Shown piece by piece: positions 62,840 through 64,000 of a stretch of 64,000 nucleotides of DNA (the stretch's first letter is position 1; each line of letters begins with the position of its first letter). The notes beneath the pieces are model-generated. The model was given only the letters and a program-made list of their open reading frames with translations, did not search any database and was not told the DNA's origin. Source of the stretch: Nitrospirota bacterium (GTDB lineage: Bacteria > Nitrospirota > Thermodesulfovibrionia > UBA6902 > DSMQ01); contig JACQXB010000009.1 of NCBI GenBank assembly GCA_016208965.1, forward strand, positions 1 through 64,000. The letters are read 5' to 3'. Both the position numbers and the translations under genes were made by a program.

Positions 62840-63913
62840 TTAATTCTTTTTTATCATTTTTCGCGGGATATACCCGCAAAAAGGCTCCTCTTCGAGATAA
62901 TCGCCATATATTGAATATGCCCTTGCCCTGCATCCTCCGCATACATTTATATACTCGCAGGAACCGCATCTTCCTTTATATTTCTTGAAATCTCTTAGTT
63001 CATTAAATAATTCTGAGTTTTCCCATATGTTTTTAAAAGACTGCTTTTTGAGGTTCCCTGCTGACATGGGAAAATAGCTGCATGGTAAAATATTTCCGTC
63101 CACATCTATCAATGCAATAAGCTGGCCTGCAATACATCCCTTAGCACCGCCCGTAGAAAACTTCAATGTACGGCACTCAAATTTTTCTCCTTTTTCTTTA
63201 GATTTCTGCAGCACAATCCTGTAATAATGCGGGGCACAGGTAGGTCTTACAAGCATATCCTTTTCTTCCTTCTCCATCTCGTAGTGCCACCCAAGTATCT
63301 CTTCGTAATCTTCTTTTGATATCAGCTCGTTCATTATATCTTCTCCTCTGCCTGTTGGGACGATCATAAACATATACCATGCGGTAGCACCGAGTTCTTT
63401 TGCGAGTTTATAGACATTAGGTATCTCTTCCCGATTCCGCTTCGTAAATGATGAGTTTATAAGAAATTCAATATTGTGTTTTTTGAATAATCTTGCGGCG
63501 TTTATAGTTCCACTAAATGCACCTTTTTGATTTCTAAAATCATCGTGAACATCTTCTGATGCACCATCAAGGCTCAACGAAACAATCCTTATCCCTGACC
63601 CTTTAATCTTTTTGCAAATCTCATCATTAACAAGCGTTCCGTTTGTTGCAAGACACATCCTCAGACCTTTATCAGTGCCGTATTTTGCTATATCAAAGAC
63701 ATCCTCTCTTAACAAAGGCTCGCCGCCGGAAAGCACTACAACAGGCTTGACGTAAGTTGATATATCGTCTATGATTCTATATGCCTCCTCAATGGAAAAA
63801 TCAGGATGGCCTTTTACTTCCATTTCAGATGCAGAGCGACAGTGGATACATTTTAAATTGCATCGTCTTGTAATCTCCCATGCAATCCATTTTGGTTCAA
63901 ATTTTAAGGGCAT
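62840..63913 (-). CDS. Radical SAM/SPASM protein of the heme-pathway (AhbC/AhbD/NirJ-like) type
   Basis: 357 residues. The radical SAM cluster C-x3-C-x2-C is in [26 protein letters not shown] and [16 protein letters not shown] follow. The C-terminal SPASM domain has ligands in [25 protein letters not shown] and EPFC. Family members remodel haem side chains (AhbC, AhbD, NirJ). Being first in a run with hemE, hemH and hemG, it may replace an oxygen-dependent coproporphyrinogen step or make a modified haem. The exact reaction is not resolved. Confidence 0.82.
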   Translation of the reverse strand: MPLKFEPKWIAWEITRRCNLKCIHCRSASEMEVKGHPDFSIEEAYRIIDDISTYVKPVVVLSGGEPLLREDVFDIAKYGTDKGLRMCLATNGTLVNDEICKKIKGSGIRIVSLSLDGASEDVHDDFRNQKGAFSGTINAARLFKKHNIEFLINSSFTKRNREEIPNVYKLAKELGATAWYMFMIVPTGRGEDIMNELISKEDYEEILGWHYEMEKEEKDMLVRPTCAPHYYRIVLQKSKEKGEKFECRTLKFSTGGAKGCIAGQLIALIDVDGNILPCSYFPMSAGNLKKQSFKNIWENSELFNELRDFKKYKGRCGSCEYINVCGGCRARAYSIYGDYLEEEPFCGYIPRKMIKKN

Positions 63914-64000
63914 GCTATTATTTTAACATTATTTTACTAACCAATTTTAATAATAAGGTTTTTTTATGCTTACATAAATTTCCTAAAAACCTCATTAGAA

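Overview
The window reads as chromosome of a Gram-negative, probably anaerobic or microaerophilic chemolithotroph. Evidence is an outer-membrane assembly block (TamB-like, BamA/TamA-like and SurA-like proteins), a lipoprotein, hybrid cluster protein, ferredoxin, 2-oxoacid:ferredoxin oxidoreductase subunits, futalosine-pathway MqnD, QueF, and many sulfur/anion transporters and two-component systems. The gene mix resembles Nitrospirota or sulfur/metal-metabolising deltaproteobacterial lineages; this is an inference from family content, not a phylogeny.

Layout. 0-4 kb: a cut-off transposase-like tail, thiL, PBP1A and a ferredoxin. 4-13.2 kb: a type I restriction-modification island behind a near-consensus promoter. 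Its hsdM has lost the catalytic domain and its hsdS is split by one in-frame stop, while hsdR looks intact. Embedded are a nucleotidyltransferase two-gene module bracketed by twin hairpins, a zinc-ribbon/HEPN-like protein, a DUF3800 protein, a putative small nuclease and a four-helix-bundle protein. 13-27 kb: housekeeping and redox genes (deoxyhypusine-synthase-like, ligA, pncC, thiD, queF, DUF1858, NifU-like, an EF-hand repeat protein, mqnD, hcp, ppx, korB/korC, an ArgA-like acetyltransferase), plus a decayed mobile patch at 21.5-22.8 kb. 27-35 kb: tamB-bamA-surA. 35-38 kb: tRNA-Ala(CGC), two Dpp-type permeases, DksA/TraR. 38-54 kb: an ion/sulfur transport and signalling region with two sensor kinases, an NtrC-type regulator, Usp proteins, two TauE/SafE exporters, an SLC13-type permease, an LCIB-type carbonic anhydrase and an NhaD antiporter. 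54-64 kb: an AbiE toxin-antitoxin pair, then a heme run (radical SAM, hemE, hemH, hemG) with a histidine kinase, an HD-GYP regulator and VapBC inside it.

Two themes stand out. First, the genome is peppered with short repeats that have entered genes in frame: 7-nt tandem arrays, small palindromic elements and a TTAA-ended MITE family not placed here in a named group. They form parts of the signal peptides of SurA-like and probably BamA, inserts in ThiL, MqnD, HemE, HemG, HemH and a histidine kinase, and the MITE supplies the stop codon of PBP1A. One insert in HemG and one in the kinase appear to be the same element read in the same frame. Second, several genes look damaged by internal deletions or small lesions (hsdM, hsdS, parE, a response regulator, an SLC13 permease), with one-end remnants of AmrS, an integrase, FtsX and hsdR. 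Metagenomic assembly error could produce some of these.

The best candidate for an undescribed functional system is the run GntR - CBS - SLC13 permease - LCIB-type carbonic anhydrase - NhaD. It could couple sodium-driven anion (perhaps bicarbonate) uptake to CO2/bicarbonate conversion and sodium extrusion.
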